The notes beneath the pieces were generated by a model, which had not been told where the DNA came from, did not search any database, and was given only the letters and a program-made list of their open reading frames with translations. This document shows positions 1 through 8,550 of a stretch of 64,000 nucleotides of DNA, in pieces; position 1 is the stretch's first letter; every line of letters begins with the position of its first letter. This DNA is from Streptomyces sp. NBC_00258 (GTDB lineage Bacteria; Actinomycetota; Actinomycetes; Streptomycetales; Streptomycetaceae), in assembly GCF_036182465.1 (NCBI RefSeq), contig NZ_CP108081.1:1178001-1242000 (forward strand), given 5' to 3'. The translations under genes and the position numbers were made by a program.

Positions 1-11
1 GTGCCCCCGAG

Positions 12-782
12 TCAGTCCTGCACGGCTTCGGTGAAGAAATCCGGTGGTGCCTGCAGGTCGTGAGCGCGGAACAGGACGGCGTGCTCGACGCCCATGGCCT
101 TGCCGCTCATCGCGGTGAACTTCGGGATGAAGTCCTCGGGGGCGGGGTGGCCCGGGAGCGCGGCCAGGTACGCGGCGTGCGCCTCGAGCGAGGCCACGCC
201 GCGACGCAGCGGCTCGCCCGTGACCTCGACGCCGTGGGTCGCACCGGAGCCGACGAGGCCGGGGACGAGGAGCCAGCGCACGGAGTGCGGCTGTAGATCC
301 TCATCGTCGACCTGCTCCGGGAAGACCCACCGGTTCCCCGCGTCGCGCACCGCGTCGAGCGTCGCGAGCCCGGCCGCGCGATGGTCGGCCTGGTCGAAGC
401 CGTAGGGCGTTTCGAGCTCGTAACCAGTGCCGAGTACGACGTCGGGCTTGAACCGACGGATCTCCCGGCAGATGTCCCGGCGCAGGTCGAGGCCGTAGAC
501 GAGCACGCCGTCCGGATGTTCGAGGACGGTCAGGTGCTCCACACCGACGACGGCGCAGGCGGCCTGCTGCTCGGCGACGCGCAGGCGTGCCGTCTCCTCA
601 GGAGGGTTCGGCATGCCGGCCTCGCCGCGGGTGAGCAGCAGATAACCGACCTCGATGTCGCGCGCGGTCCAGCGAGCGACGGCCGCGGACGTGCCGTACT
701 CCATGTCATCAGGGTGCGCGACGACACAGAGCACGCGCTGGAAGGACTCCTCGGGGAGAGCAGGCAATGTCATGTCTGCCAT
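12..782 (-). CDS. PIG-L family deacetylase
   Basis: A 256-residue protein of the PIG-L/LmbE family, zinc-dependent enzymes that remove N-acetyl groups from GlcNAc-type substrates (MshB and Mca of mycothiol metabolism are relatives). The diagnostic AHPDD motif is at residues 22-26, and a distal DQADH segment fits the family's further metal ligands. No signal peptide is seen, so it should act in the cytoplasm. Length is normal for the family. It lies at the window edge, its upstream side faces a short gap, and the next gene (a lipase on the same strand) is closed off by a strong terminator, so it is probably transcribed alone. Exact substrate cannot be read from the sequence. Confidence 0.9.
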   Translation of the reverse strand: MADMTLPALPEESFQRVLCVVAHPDDMEYGTSAAVARWTARDIEVGYLLLTRGEAGMPNPPEETARLRVAEQQAACAVVGVEHLTVLEHPDGVLVYGLDLRRDICREIRRFKPDVVLGTGYELETPYGFDQADHRAAGLATLDAVRDAGNRWVFPEQVDDEDLQPHSVRWLLVPGLVGSGATHGVEVTGEPLRRGVASLEAHAAYLAALPGHPAPEDFIPKFTAMSGKAMGVEHAVLFRAHDLQAPPDFFTEAVQD

Positions 783-876
783 CCTTCCGCCCCCAGGGCC
801 CGCCGTCCGCCGTTTGGACGTGCCGGTGAACGTACTGTGCGATCAGCGCACAGGCACGGTCTGCGGACAGACACCT

Positions 877-911
877 TGGCGCTGTCACCTGAGTGCCAGG
901 TGACAGCGCCA
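877..911 (-). terminator. Terminator of the lipase gene
   Basis: A perfect 15-bp inverted repeat (877-891 and 897-911) with a 5-nt loop (AGTGC). It lies 20 bp past the stop codon of the minus-strand lipase gene, the expected place for an intrinsic terminator. As usual in Streptomyces there is no strong U tract. Confidence 0.8.
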
Positions 912-930
912 GAGGACGGTGCCGGAAGGA

Positions 931-2226
931 TCAGCAGTTGCCGTATTCCGTCTTCCCCGCGAACCGGTCGCCCAGCCAGGCGACGACGTCATTCACCGCC
1001 TGGTTGTCGGCGGTCAGGTGCTCGCCCGGATAGGTCTTCCAGCGCGTGGGCACCTGGGCGGAGCAGTACGCCTGCCGGGTCGCGTCCTCGGTCTCGGTCG
1101 GGATCACCTCGTCGAACAGCCCGCGGTACTGCATGACGGGGAAGCCGATTTCGTACTTGGCGCCCGAGCCCCTCGGCCCGATGCGTGTGCCCAGCTTCTG
1201 CCGGTCCACGACCTCGCCCCACGTGGTGCCGTCACCGCCCGCCAGGGCGTAAATCCCGTCGAGGGAAAGCTGGTCCGTGCTGTAGTTCTCGACCTTCTGT
1301 CCCGCGAAGTTCGCGATGGTTCCCACCAAGCACAGGGACTTGGCCTTCTCGATTGCCTCCTTGCCGGTGCCGTTCATGATTTCGTCGAACGGCATCTGCG
1401 GGTGCGCGGCCGCCAGGCCGACCAGGGCGTCCGCGAGGAAGCCCGCGAAGGGACCGCCGTCCAGGGCCTTCGCGACGGCCTTCAGATCACCGGGGACACC
1501 TCCGGAGGCGTCGGCGACGACGTTGACATCGGGTGCGTACGAGTCCGCCAGCTGCGCCGCCCAGAGGCTGGCCGCGCCTCCTTCCGAGTAGCCCCAGAGG
1601 CCGACCGGCGCCTTGCCGTCCAGGCCGCTGCCGGGTACGGCGGGCGCGACCCTGGCGATGTCCAGCAGTGCGTGCCCGGCGTCCTGCCCGGAGACGTACG
1701 GGTGGGTCTGCCCGGTCAGATAGCCCGCCCCGTCCGTGGCGGCGATGGCGTAACCGGCCTTCAGGGCGGCGGAGATGTTGTCGCCCTCGTACGCGTCCTG
1801 GTACTCGCCGGCCAGTTGCTTGGAGAAGGCGCACTGGGGGCCGAGGCCCAGCGTGCCGGGGTTGAACGCCACGATCGGGCGCGGCCCCGGACCCCGCCAC
1901 TCGGCCTTCGGCACCGCGACCGTACCGGAGACGGCTACCGGCCCGCCGGCATTGTTCGTGGAGCTGTACTGCACCTTCCAGGCGTCCATGGGGATGTTGC
2001 CCGGCACGTGCGGCAGCTTGGTCGGGCGGCAGGAGACGACCTGGCCGGGCGTGGCGGGGGCGGCGGCCGGCGGAGTGTAGATCGCGTCGTCCGCGGCGTC
2101 ACAGTCGGCGGTCGGCTCGGATGCTCCGGCGGTGTAGGCCGGAACCGTGAGCCCCGCCGCCACGAGGGACCCCATCCCGAGCATCACCAGCGGCTTCTTC
2201 TTCCGTTTCGCTGTTTCCTTTCGCAA
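931..2226 (-). CDS. Secreted lipase (LIP/secretory lipase family)
   Basis: A 431-residue alpha/beta hydrolase. Residues 1-35 form a classical Sec signal peptide (positively charged KRKKK start, hydrophobic core, AGA cleavage region). The nucleophile elbow GYSEGG places Ser214; Asp372 (GLFDEV) and His403 (GEHL) are the likely remaining triad members. This layout matches the secretory lipase family (PF03583), which hydrolyses acyl esters outside the cell. Two cysteine pairs could form disulfides. A 15-bp perfect hairpin terminates it. Upstream on its own strand is a direct repeat that may be regulatory. Family assignment is firm; substrate chain length is unknown. Confidence 0.9.
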   Translation of the reverse strand: MRKETAKRKKKPLVMLGMGSLVAAGLTVPAYTAGASEPTADCDAADDAIYTPPAAAPATPGQVVSCRPTKLPHVPGNIPMDAWKVQYSSTNNAGGPVAVSGTVAVPKAEWRGPGPRPIVAFNPGTLGLGPQCAFSKQLAGEYQDAYEGDNISAALKAGYAIAATDGAGYLTGQTHPYVSGQDAGHALLDIARVAPAVPGSGLDGKAPVGLWGYSEGGAASLWAAQLADSYAPDVNVVADASGGVPGDLKAVAKALDGGPFAGFLADALVGLAAAHPQMPFDEIMNGTGKEAIEKAKSLCLVGTIANFAGQKVENYSTDQLSLDGIYALAGGDGTTWGEVVDRQKLGTRIGPRGSGAKYEIGFPVMQYRGLFDEVIPTETEDATRQAYCSAQVPTRWKTYPGEHLTADNQAVNDVVAWLGDRFAGKTEYGNC

Positions 2227-2256
2227 GGCTGGCTCCCTCGGAATCGGTTGGATGCG

Positions 2257-2279
2257 AAGTTACGGCTGAGTAAGTTACG
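2257..2279. promoter_or_regulatory. Direct repeat upstream of the lipase gene
   Basis: AAGTTACG occurs twice (2257-2264 and 2272-2279), 15 bp apart, 30-50 bp upstream of the lipase start. The same stretch also reads TTAC-N6-GTAA, so it could be an activator or repressor site. Assignment is by position only. Confidence 0.3.
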
Positions 2280-2659
2280 TCCGGATGAGGTGGGTTCATA
2301 GTCAGCGACCCCACAACTGCTTCGGCGGGACTGTGCGCAAGACACAAGAGGTCACCGGCGTGCCGCGCCACGATCGGAACCTGCCGGGCCCGCGGCGCCG
2401 CAGGCCGCGGTTCTCCGAATCCGGTGTGCCGCGTGAGCTGCGGGTACCGGAGTCGGCGGCGCCCGCTCGACTCCGCGAGGCCGCGCGGCGCCACGGAAGG
2501 CGTTCGGCGCCGGCCCTCTGGGGACGGCGGTCGAGCTACGGTGCACTGTGCCTCTCGCCGTGCCGAATCGGCGCTGCTCTGCACCGGCAGAGCGTGCTCC
2601 GCGGCGACTGGGTGGGCCTGGTGCAGATCCGCGTTGTGTGCCGGCTGTGCCCTGCACCT

Positions 2660-2965
2660 GGGCTGGGGTCCTCAACACCGTGCTCCGCTATGCGACCGCG
2701 ACGCGTTGGCAGGACACCTTCCGCGAGAGCCGGTCGCGGCCCAGCAGGCTGGATCCCCACACGTCCTACTTGCAGCGACGGGTCGCCGCAGGAGGCACAG
2801 GCGTCACCCGGCTGTACAGCAAACTGCTTGCGGCGAGATACTCCTCGGCCGCCTCGGTGCCAGGCTCCCCGCCTGGATCGACGCCGTTGGCGCCAGCCAA
2901 CTGCTCGGCCTCACCGGCTTCGCACACTCCACGCTCAGTAACCCTCGGCGGCTGCTCCACAACTG
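2660..2965 (+). pseudogene. Decayed ISL3-type transposase fragment
   Basis: This stretch, in the 758-bp gap between the lipase and the inositol-monophosphatase-like gene, holds two pieces of an ISL3-family transposase in different plus-strand frames. The first (about 2668-2850) contains a LRYATATRWQDT-like segment and then LDPHTSYLQRR and GVTRLYSKL, as in the middle of ISL3 transposases. The second (about 2850-2960) reads LPAWIDAVGASQL followed by LTGFAH, as in the region before the catalytic C-terminus. N- and C-termini and the catalytic core are missing, so it is inactive. Identification rests on recalled family sequence, not on a search. Confidence 0.55.
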
Positions 2966-2984
2966 CTCCATCTGTCGCGCAGCT

Positions 2985-3776
2985 TCAGCTGCGAATCATC
3001 GACATGAGCAGCTGGTGGGTTTCGCCGTCGGCGGCCACGACAAGTCCGCGGCCTGCCTGTCCGATCGGGGCGCCGTCGATCCCGGTGACGACGCAGCCGG
3101 CTGCCTGGCACAGAGCGATGCCGGCGGCGAAGTGCACGCTCCCAGACAGGTCGTCGCCATCCGTGACGTATGCGGCGCGCTTGCCGGCGGCGACCCAGGC
3201 CAATGCCAGAGTCGTGGACACCACCCGGGGCCGGAACCGTTCCACGAATCGGTGCTGGGCCAGCAAGTTCACAGCCCGGAAGCCGGGCGCGCTGGGGAAC
3301 GGCGGATCCAGATTGACATCCACGAGTCGGGTGGCAGACGTGGGCGCCAGCTGGGCATCGTCACCCTTGTGCCGTACCCAGGCGGTCTCACCATCGGTGA
3401 AGAAGACCTCGCCGCTGAACGGGTCGGCCACCGCTGCCGCACCGCTGCGCAGCGCCACGTTGACGGCTACGAGCATGTTGCCGACGGCGTAGTTCAGCGT
3501 GCCGCACAGGGGATCCACCAACCACTGACGCGCGGCCCCTGCGACACCCTGCTGTCCGCCTTCTTCGCCAAGCACACCATCATCGGGCCGAGCAGTGTGG
3601 ATGACGCTGAGGATCATCTTCTCGGCATCAACATCGGCGGCGGTGGCGAAGTCCCCGGCGCCCTTGTCGGTGCGGGCGAGCCGCTGGCCGTACAGGTTGC
3701 GCACCATGTCCGCACCGGCACGTGCCGCAGATATCGCAACCTCAGCATCGGCAAAGCCCGCATACGAGTTGGTCAT
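2985..3776 (-). CDS. Inositol monophosphatase-like protein with altered metal site
   Basis: A 263-residue protein of the inositol monophosphatase/FBPase superfamily, Mg2+-dependent phosphatases of inositol and other sugar phosphates. The GEEGG motif (residues 70-74) supplies the first metal glutamate. The signature that normally reads DPxDGT is DPLCGT here (88-93), with Cys91 in place of the second Asp. The late WDxAAG motif reads VHFAAG, with His215 in place of the third metal Asp. Two of the usual metal ligands are therefore substituted. Length and fold-defining segments are otherwise normal and coding is intact, so it is either a catalytically changed member or a non-enzymatic relative. 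It precedes the DinB-like gene on the same strand with a gap of about 200 bp. Confidence 0.8.
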   Translation of the reverse strand: MTNSYAGFADAEVAISAARAGADMVRNLYGQRLARTDKGAGDFATAADVDAEKMILSVIHTARPDDGVLGEEGGQQGVAGAARQWLVDPLCGTLNYAVGNMLVAVNVALRSGAAAVADPFSGEVFFTDGETAWVRHKGDDAQLAPTSATRLVDVNLDPPFPSAPGFRAVNLLAQHRFVERFRPRVVSTTLALAWVAAGKRAAYVTDGDDLSGSVHFAAGIALCQAAGCVVTGIDGAPIGQAGRGLVVAADGETHQLLMSMIRS

Positions 3777-3979
3777 GTCACGCAGGATATCGGCGGCCGA
3801 AGCGCAGATCGTCGTCTGCCGGACCCATCCCGATGCTCGCAGTCCAACGCGCTGCTACGCTCCGCGACCACTCCCCAACATCTGTGCCAGGGCCTGGTTT
3901 TGACGTCAGCCAGGGGCTTGCGGTGGCACGGCGGAGTGTCCGTCTGCCGCAGGGGTCGGCGACGAAGAGTGAGATGAGA

Positions 3980-4579
3980 TCAGTCGCTGCCGGCTTCCCG
4001 CGCCACACGCTCCAGACGGCTCCGGTAGCCCTCCCACCATGCCTGATCACCTGGTGGCATGTTGTCCTTGCCCTGCGAATACCCGACGGATCCGTCAATG
4101 AGCTCTCGCACGATGTCGGCATGGCCCGCGTGCCGCTGGGTTTCGGAGATCATGCGTACCAGGACGTGGTGCAGCGTCACCTCTCGCCGTTCCTCCGGCC
4201 ACCACGGGACGTGACCGATCGCGTCAAGCGTCAGCGTCGCGATCGTACTGTTGGAGTGCGCCCACGCCTGGTGATACAGCCCCACGATCTCTTCGCGCGA
4301 CTCGTCCGCAGAGGCCCACATGTCCGATTCGGATTCCGCGTCCTCCGTATACCACCAGGGCGGCGGCTCTTCGTCGAAGAACGGCCGCCCGAACGTGTCG
4401 CCGAAGTACCCCAGCTCCACGCCGGCGACATGTTTGACCAAGCCCAACAGGTTCGTGCCCGTGGGAGTCAGCGGGCGACGGACGTCGTATTCCGAGAGCC
4501 CATCGAGCTTCCACACCAGGGCATCACGCACCTCTTGCAGGTATCGGAGAAGGTCCGATTTCGCGTTCGGTTCGATCAT
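3980..4579 (-). CDS. DinB/DUF664 family protein
   Basis: A protein of about 199 residues of the DinB four-helix bundle family, which includes the mycothiol- and bacillithiol-dependent S-transferases. A histidine in the KHVAG segment and the HAGH motif in the third helix are the expected three-histidine metal site. The internal ATG at 4579 (MIEPNAK) is chosen because it matches the usual N-terminus; an in-frame start at 4603 adds eight residues. No signal peptide. Divergent from the methyltransferase gene at 4758, so the 180 bp between them probably holds both promoters. Function within the family is not determined. Confidence 0.82.
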   Translation of the reverse strand: MIEPNAKSDLLRYLQEVRDALVWKLDGLSEYDVRRPLTPTGTNLLGLVKHVAGVELGYFGDTFGRPFFDEEPPPWWYTEDAESESDMWASADESREEIVGLYHQAWAHSNSTIATLTLDAIGHVPWWPEERREVTLHHVLVRMISETQRHAGHADIVRELIDGSVGYSQGKDNMPPGDQAWWEGYRSRLERVAREAGSD

Positions 4580-4757
4580 GCCGGGCAGTCTTGCACCCGG
4601 CACTGACAGCCGGGCTCCACAGTTGTGCCGCTAGGCCGAAGGATGAACGTGCTCATCAAGATGAGGCTTGTTCGGGGCCCGTCAATCACTTGCGCTCGAC
4701 GCGGATCCCGCCGCGCACCGCTGACAACTCCTCCCCGCACCCAGAAAGATCGCGGGC

Positions 4758-5516
4758 ATGGCATCTCACGCGAACCAAGCCCGCGCCCTGTCCTTCGACA
4801 CCGTTGCCACGCAATACGCTGCCGCCCGCCCGGACTATCCGCCGGCCCTCTTCGACGCCGTTGAGGAACTCGCCGGCCGACCGCTGGCCGGCGCCGACGT
4901 GCTGGATTGCGGGGCCGGCACCGGCATCGCCACCCGGCTGCTCCGCGAACGCGGCGCCCACGTCGTCGCCCTGGAGCCGGGCGCCGGCATGGCCGCCGAG
5001 CTGCGCGCGGCCGAACGGAAGATCCCGCTGGTGCGGGGCGAGGGGAACCGCCTCCCCTTCGCCGCCGACACCTTCGACATGATCACCTACGCCCAGGCCT
5101 GGCACTGGACCGACCCGGCCCAGTCCCTCCCCGAAGCGCTGCGCGTGTTACGCCCGCACGGCGCGCTGGCCCTGTGGTGGAACCAGGCCGACGTCCGCGT
5201 CCCATGGGTCGCGGCGGAGGATGCCCGACTCGCGCCCTTCACTCGCAACTACCCGGCAACCGTGGCCGAGTTGTTCGCCCCGTTCCCGGTCCACGTGTGC
5301 ACCCGCGAGATCCCGTGGTCGCGCCGGATCACCGTCGAAGAGCACATCCGTAACCTCGGCACCCACTCGCACTTCGCGGTCATGGACCCCATCGAGCGGG
5401 CCGAACTCCTCGACACCAACCACGCCGCGCTGGCGCGGCTCTTCCCCGACGGCAATCTCGACGAGCCGTACCGGTGCGGCCTGACCGTCGTGCGATCAGT
5501 CACCACACGCACCTGA
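4758..5516 (+). CDS. Class I SAM-dependent methyltransferase
   Basis: A 252-residue methyltransferase of the UbiE/methyltransferase-11 type. SAM-binding motif I is VLDCGAGTG (residues 48-56), followed by the acidic post-I residue in VVALEPG and a motif with an AQAWHW segment typical of small-molecule methyltransferases. Such enzymes transfer a methyl group from S-adenosylmethionine to a small acceptor, unknown here. Leu131 is encoded by TTA (5148-5150), the codon read by the developmentally controlled bldA tRNA in Streptomyces, so translation may be restricted to late growth. It ends 17 bp inside the convergent small membrane ORF. Confidence 0.9.
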   Translation: MASHANQARALSFDTVATQYAAARPDYPPALFDAVEELAGRPLAGADVLDCGAGTGIATRLLRERGAHVVALEPGAGMAAELRAAERKIPLVRGEGNRLPFAADTFDMITYAQAWHWTDPAQSLPEALRVLRPHGALALWWNQADVRVPWVAAEDARLAPFTRNYPATVAELFAPFPVHVCTREIPWSRRITVEEHIRNLGTHSHFAVMDPIERAELLDTNHAALARLFPDGNLDEPYRCGLTVVRSVTTRT

Positions 5517-5709
5517 ACATCAATACGGTGGCTGCACAGATCAGGAGCCCTGGAGTGCCGCCGAAGAACAGGCTCTGGACGAGCCCGGTTCCTGTTTCCG
5601 AGTCGTCGCCGCTCATGCTCAGGCCGGTGAGGAAGTTGAAGGCCATCAGGGCAGTGGTGGCGGTGAGAGCGAGTCGCGCCCGGTTTCGACCAGTGAACGT
5701 GCTCAGCAC
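5500..5709 (-). CDS. Small membrane protein, possibly N-terminally truncated
   Basis: A 69-residue frame from a GTG start, with two hydrophobic stretches (about residues 14-32 and 48-67) separated by an acidic loop. The same frame stays open upstream for about 19 more residues, including a further hydrophobic stretch (VALVV), but offers no better start and is closed by TGA near 5766. It may therefore be the C-terminal part of a longer membrane protein cut by the neighbouring SRPBCC gene. Its end overlaps the convergent methyltransferase gene by 17 bp. No family recognised. Confidence 0.45.
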   Translation of the reverse strand: MLSTFTGRNRARLALTATTALMAFNFLTGLSMSGDDSETGTGLVQSLFFGGTPGLLICAATVLMFRCVW

Positions 5710-5768
5710 CCAGTCGGCACCATCTACGACGAGCGCGACGAGCGAAAGCTGGAAGGGTGCCTTTCACT

Positions 5769-6326
5769 TCAGAGGGGCAATCCGCTCGGCCTGCTCCCAC
5801 ATTCCTTACGCTGGCCCGCGATCCACTCCGCCAGGGAGATCAGGGTGGCTTCCGCGCTGTTCGCCATGTGGTCTCGCAGGGCATACAGGTCCTCAGGTGC
5901 GTTGCCCAGGACCGGGTCGGTGCGCAGCAGTCTCCAGGTTTGCTGGACGATGCTGCCGGCGCCCTGCTTGTAGAGGTGCCAGTCCCAACGGACTATGCCT
6001 TTCTCGGCTCCGCCGACGACGAAGGCGAACGCGACACCCGTGTCGGCCTGCACCACCTCGGAGTAGGTGACCCATTCACGCCCGTCGCGGCGGTTGCGTC
6101 CGCTGAACCGTGCGCCGACCCTTGGGCCGCCACCCGGCTCGTAGCTCACGGCGCTGGCGCTCGGGCTCCAATTCTCAATCATAGAAACGTCGCTGATCAG
6201 GGAATACACGGAGTCCGGCGCCAAGTCGACCCAGCACCGCCTGGTGAAGGTGAATGGCGTCAGATCGAGGCCGTCCAGCGAATTTTGCGGGTTGGGGGCG
6301 GTGCTCCCGGACGTAGTAGTGCTCAC
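5769..6326 (-). CDS. SRPBCC (polyketide cyclase-like) family protein
   Basis: A 185-residue protein of the START/Bet v1-like SRPBCC superfamily, small hydrophobic-ligand-binding proteins. The N-terminal third (residues 27-60) has the typical pattern of beta strand, helix with xVYxLISDVSMIENWSP, then a glycine-rich turn; the last third is the long C-terminal helix with TLISLAEWI. GTG start at 6326. Divergent from the MmyB-type regulator at 6464, which may control it. The ligand cannot be inferred. Confidence 0.83.
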   Translation of the reverse strand: MSTTTSGSTAPNPQNSLDGLDLTPFTFTRRCWVDLAPDSVYSLISDVSMIENWSPSASAVSYEPGGGPRVGARFSGRNRRDGREWVTYSEVVQADTGVAFAFVVGGAEKGIVRWDWHLYKQGAGSIVQQTWRLLRTDPVLGNAPEDLYALRDHMANSAEATLISLAEWIAGQRKECGSRPSGLPL

Positions 6327-6463
6327 AGGGACTCCCAGAGTGAAGACGACAGAGGGGATGTGCGGCTCATCATGAGGGCCGGCGTGGGGAGCAACCAGAC
6401 CCTGCGGATCCCTACCCCAGCAGGGTGAGGCGCGGCTCGGCGACGCCGCGCATACTCGATTTC

Positions 6464-7369
6464 ATGAACGAGCACGGGCAACTCGCCGACTTCCTCCAGG
6501 CACGCCGGGGCCTTCTGCATCCCGAGGATGTCGGGTTGCAGACCTACGGTGAGCGGCGCCGGGTGCCGGGGCTGCGAAGGGAGGAGCTGGCGATGCTCGC
6601 GGGAATCAGTGCGCCTTACTACACCCGGCTTGAGCAGGGCCAGTCACGCAACGCCTCACGCGAGGTGCTCGATGCCCTCGCGACTGCCTTGCGCCTGGAC
6701 GACTCCGAGCGGGCCCATCTGCACGAGCTCGCTCGTGCGCCGAAGCCGGGCAAAGCGGCACCCCGTCCCCGTCCCGAGTACATCAGCCCGGCCACCAGCG
6801 CGTTGCTGGCAGCTCTTGAAGGCACTCCCGCCATCGTCATGGGCCGCCGTACTGACGTTCTGGCCTGGAACACCCAAGGTCACGCACTATTCGCCGGCCA
6901 CCTCGACCAGGCCAGCCCCGCCGAACCGGGCCGTCGGCCGAACATGGCCAAACTGGTGTTCCTCGACGCGCACACCCGCGACCTCTATACCGATTGGCCC
7001 GCCAAGGCCAGGGCCGTGGTCGGCAACCTGCGCCTCACCGCCGGCCGATACCCGCAGGATCCTCTGCTGGCCGGGCTCGTCGGCGAACTGACCATGCGCA
7101 GCCCGGAGTTCGCCACCATGTGGGCCGATCACAAAATCCTGACCTGTGACGTCGCCGACTACGAGATGCACCACCCCTCGGTCGGAACCCTGACCGTCAC
7201 CCAGCAGACGCTCCAAAGTCCACAAGGAAGCGGACCAGTCGTGGTGATTGCCACAGCCACCCCGGGCTCCCCCTCCGCGACAGCCCTGAAGCTGCTCGCC
7301 CACGGCGCCACGCCTGGGGAAGAGGTCTCCTCGCGCACAGACGCCGACGCAGGGACCCACACCACCTGA
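6464..7369 (+). CDS. XRE/MmyB-type transcriptional regulator
   Basis: A protein of about 301 residues with an N-terminal helix-turn-helix (about residues 22-80, with RVPGLRREELAMLAGIS and YYTRLEQG) and a C-terminal MmyB-like ligand-binding domain (VLAWNTQGHALF onward). This is a large actinobacterial family of one-component repressors or activators that often sense a small lipophilic molecule. The ATG at 6464 is preferred over the in-frame GTG at 6425 because it matches the usual start just before the HTH. It is followed on the same strand by the propeller protein, MBL hydrolase and carboxylesterase genes, and is divergent from the SRPBCC gene; either set could be its target. Confidence 0.9.
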   Translation: MNEHGQLADFLQARRGLLHPEDVGLQTYGERRRVPGLRREELAMLAGISAPYYTRLEQGQSRNASREVLDALATALRLDDSERAHLHELARAPKPGKAAPRPRPEYISPATSALLAALEGTPAIVMGRRTDVLAWNTQGHALFAGHLDQASPAEPGRRPNMAKLVFLDAHTRDLYTDWPAKARAVVGNLRLTAGRYPQDPLLAGLVGELTMRSPEFATMWADHKILTCDVADYEMHHPSVGTLTVTQQTLQSPQGSGPVVVIATATPGSPSATALKLLAHGATPGEEVSSRTDADAGTHTT

Positions 7370-7462
7370 ACCTCCCTTAACCACACCCCTTTAACCACCA
7401 TCACCTCGGCATCGCCGCATCGCGGCTTCAGCCTGCCCGGAACCAGTGAACTGAAGGAATCC

Positions 7463-8491
7463 GTGTCCCATCGATTCACCCGACGAAGCAGCAAGGTCAT
7501 CACTACGGTCGCCCTGACGGCGGCCACCGCTTCCGCCGCGTTCCTGTCCGCCCAGGCGGCACCGGCGACCACCTATCCCGCACCGCCCGCCCACAGCACC
7601 GCAGCACACCTGGGGCACCTGAGCGACGTTCGAATCACCCAGCACTTCGACCTGGCAGCAGGCCAGATGCCGGAGAACATCGCCCTGCTGCCCGACGGCA
7701 CGGCCTACGTCACCTTGGCCGCCAGCCGCCAGATCGCCCAGATCACACCCCGAGGCAACACTCGCATCCTGGCGACCCTGCCCGCGCCCGCCGACGGCGG
7801 AGTCAAAACCCCCGTCCTCGGGTTCCCCCTGGCCACCGGCATCGTCCACGCTCCCGACGGCGCCACGTACGTGCTGTACGCGACCGGTGGCGCCGACCTG
7901 ACGGGCCTGTGGCGGGTGGCCCCGGGCAAGGCCCCCAAGCGCATATCCGCGCTGCCCGCGAACGGCCTGCCCAACGGTCTCGCCCTGGACCGGCACTCCA
8001 AGCGGCTCTACATCACCGACTCGGTACTCGGCACCGTATCGACCGTCCCCCTGTCCGGTGGCCGGCCCACCACCTGGTCGACCGCACCCGAACTCGCCTC
8101 GACCGGCTTCCTCGGAGCCAACGGCGCGAAGGTACACGACGGCGCGCTGTGGGTGACCAATCTCGACAAGGGCACCCTCCTGCGCATCCCGATCCGTCAC
8201 GGCAACCGGGCGGGAGTGCCGCAGGTGAAGGCAACTGGGCTGGCCGGTATCGACGACTTCGCCTTCACCGGCCGCGGCAACGAGGTCCTCGCCACCCTCA
8301 ACGCCCCCAACAAGGTCGTACGCATCAAGCCCAACGGCACCAGCACCACCGTTCTGGACGCCGGCGACGGACTCCAGAACCCCACCTCCGTCGCCCTGCG
8401 CGGCAAGGAGGTGTACGTCCTCAGCGCCGCGTACACCACGGCCAAGGACCCCAACCTCCTGCGCGCCCGCCTGCACGGCCTCCACCGCTGA
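7463..8491 (+). CDS. Secreted six-bladed beta-propeller protein (SMP-30/ScyD-like)
   Basis: A 342-residue secreted protein. Residues 1-33 are a Sec signal peptide ending AQA-A. The rest consists of repeating propeller blades (LPDGTAYVT, LALDRHSKRLYITD, ALRGKEVYVLSA) as in the SMP-30/gluconolactonase and ScyD-like superfamily, whose enzymatic members hydrolyse lactones. Clear catalytic metal ligands cannot be confirmed, so it may be a binding rather than catalytic propeller. GTG start. It begins the gene set that follows the MmyB regulator and lies 59 bp before the MBL hydrolase gene, so the two are probably cotranscribed. Confidence 0.8.
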   Translation: MSHRFTRRSSKVITTVALTAATASAAFLSAQAAPATTYPAPPAHSTAAHLGHLSDVRITQHFDLAAGQMPENIALLPDGTAYVTLAASRQIAQITPRGNTRILATLPAPADGGVKTPVLGFPLATGIVHAPDGATYVLYATGGADLTGLWRVAPGKAPKRISALPANGLPNGLALDRHSKRLYITDSVLGTVSTVPLSGGRPTTWSTAPELASTGFLGANGAKVHDGALWVTNLDKGTLLRIPIRHGNRAGVPQVKATGLAGIDDFAFTGRGNEVLATLNAPNKVVRIKPNGTSTTVLDAGDGLQNPTSVALRGKEVYVLSAAYTTAKDPNLLRARLHGLHR

Positions 8492-8550
8492 CCCGCGCCC
8501 GGCCCCAACACGCCTGACACGAGACGCATCACAGACACAGGAGCAGCGTC

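Noticed and set aside
919..2301. Long plus-strand open frame opposite the lipase gene
   Set aside because: It is the antisense of a gene with clear signal peptide and catalytic triad; its composition (Arg, Val, Gly rich) is what high-G/C antisense frames give.
2424..3977. 517-codon plus-strand open frame across the ISL3 relic and the IMPase-like gene
   Set aside because: Only a short part resembles a transposase; the rest is antisense to the inositol-monophosphatase-like gene.
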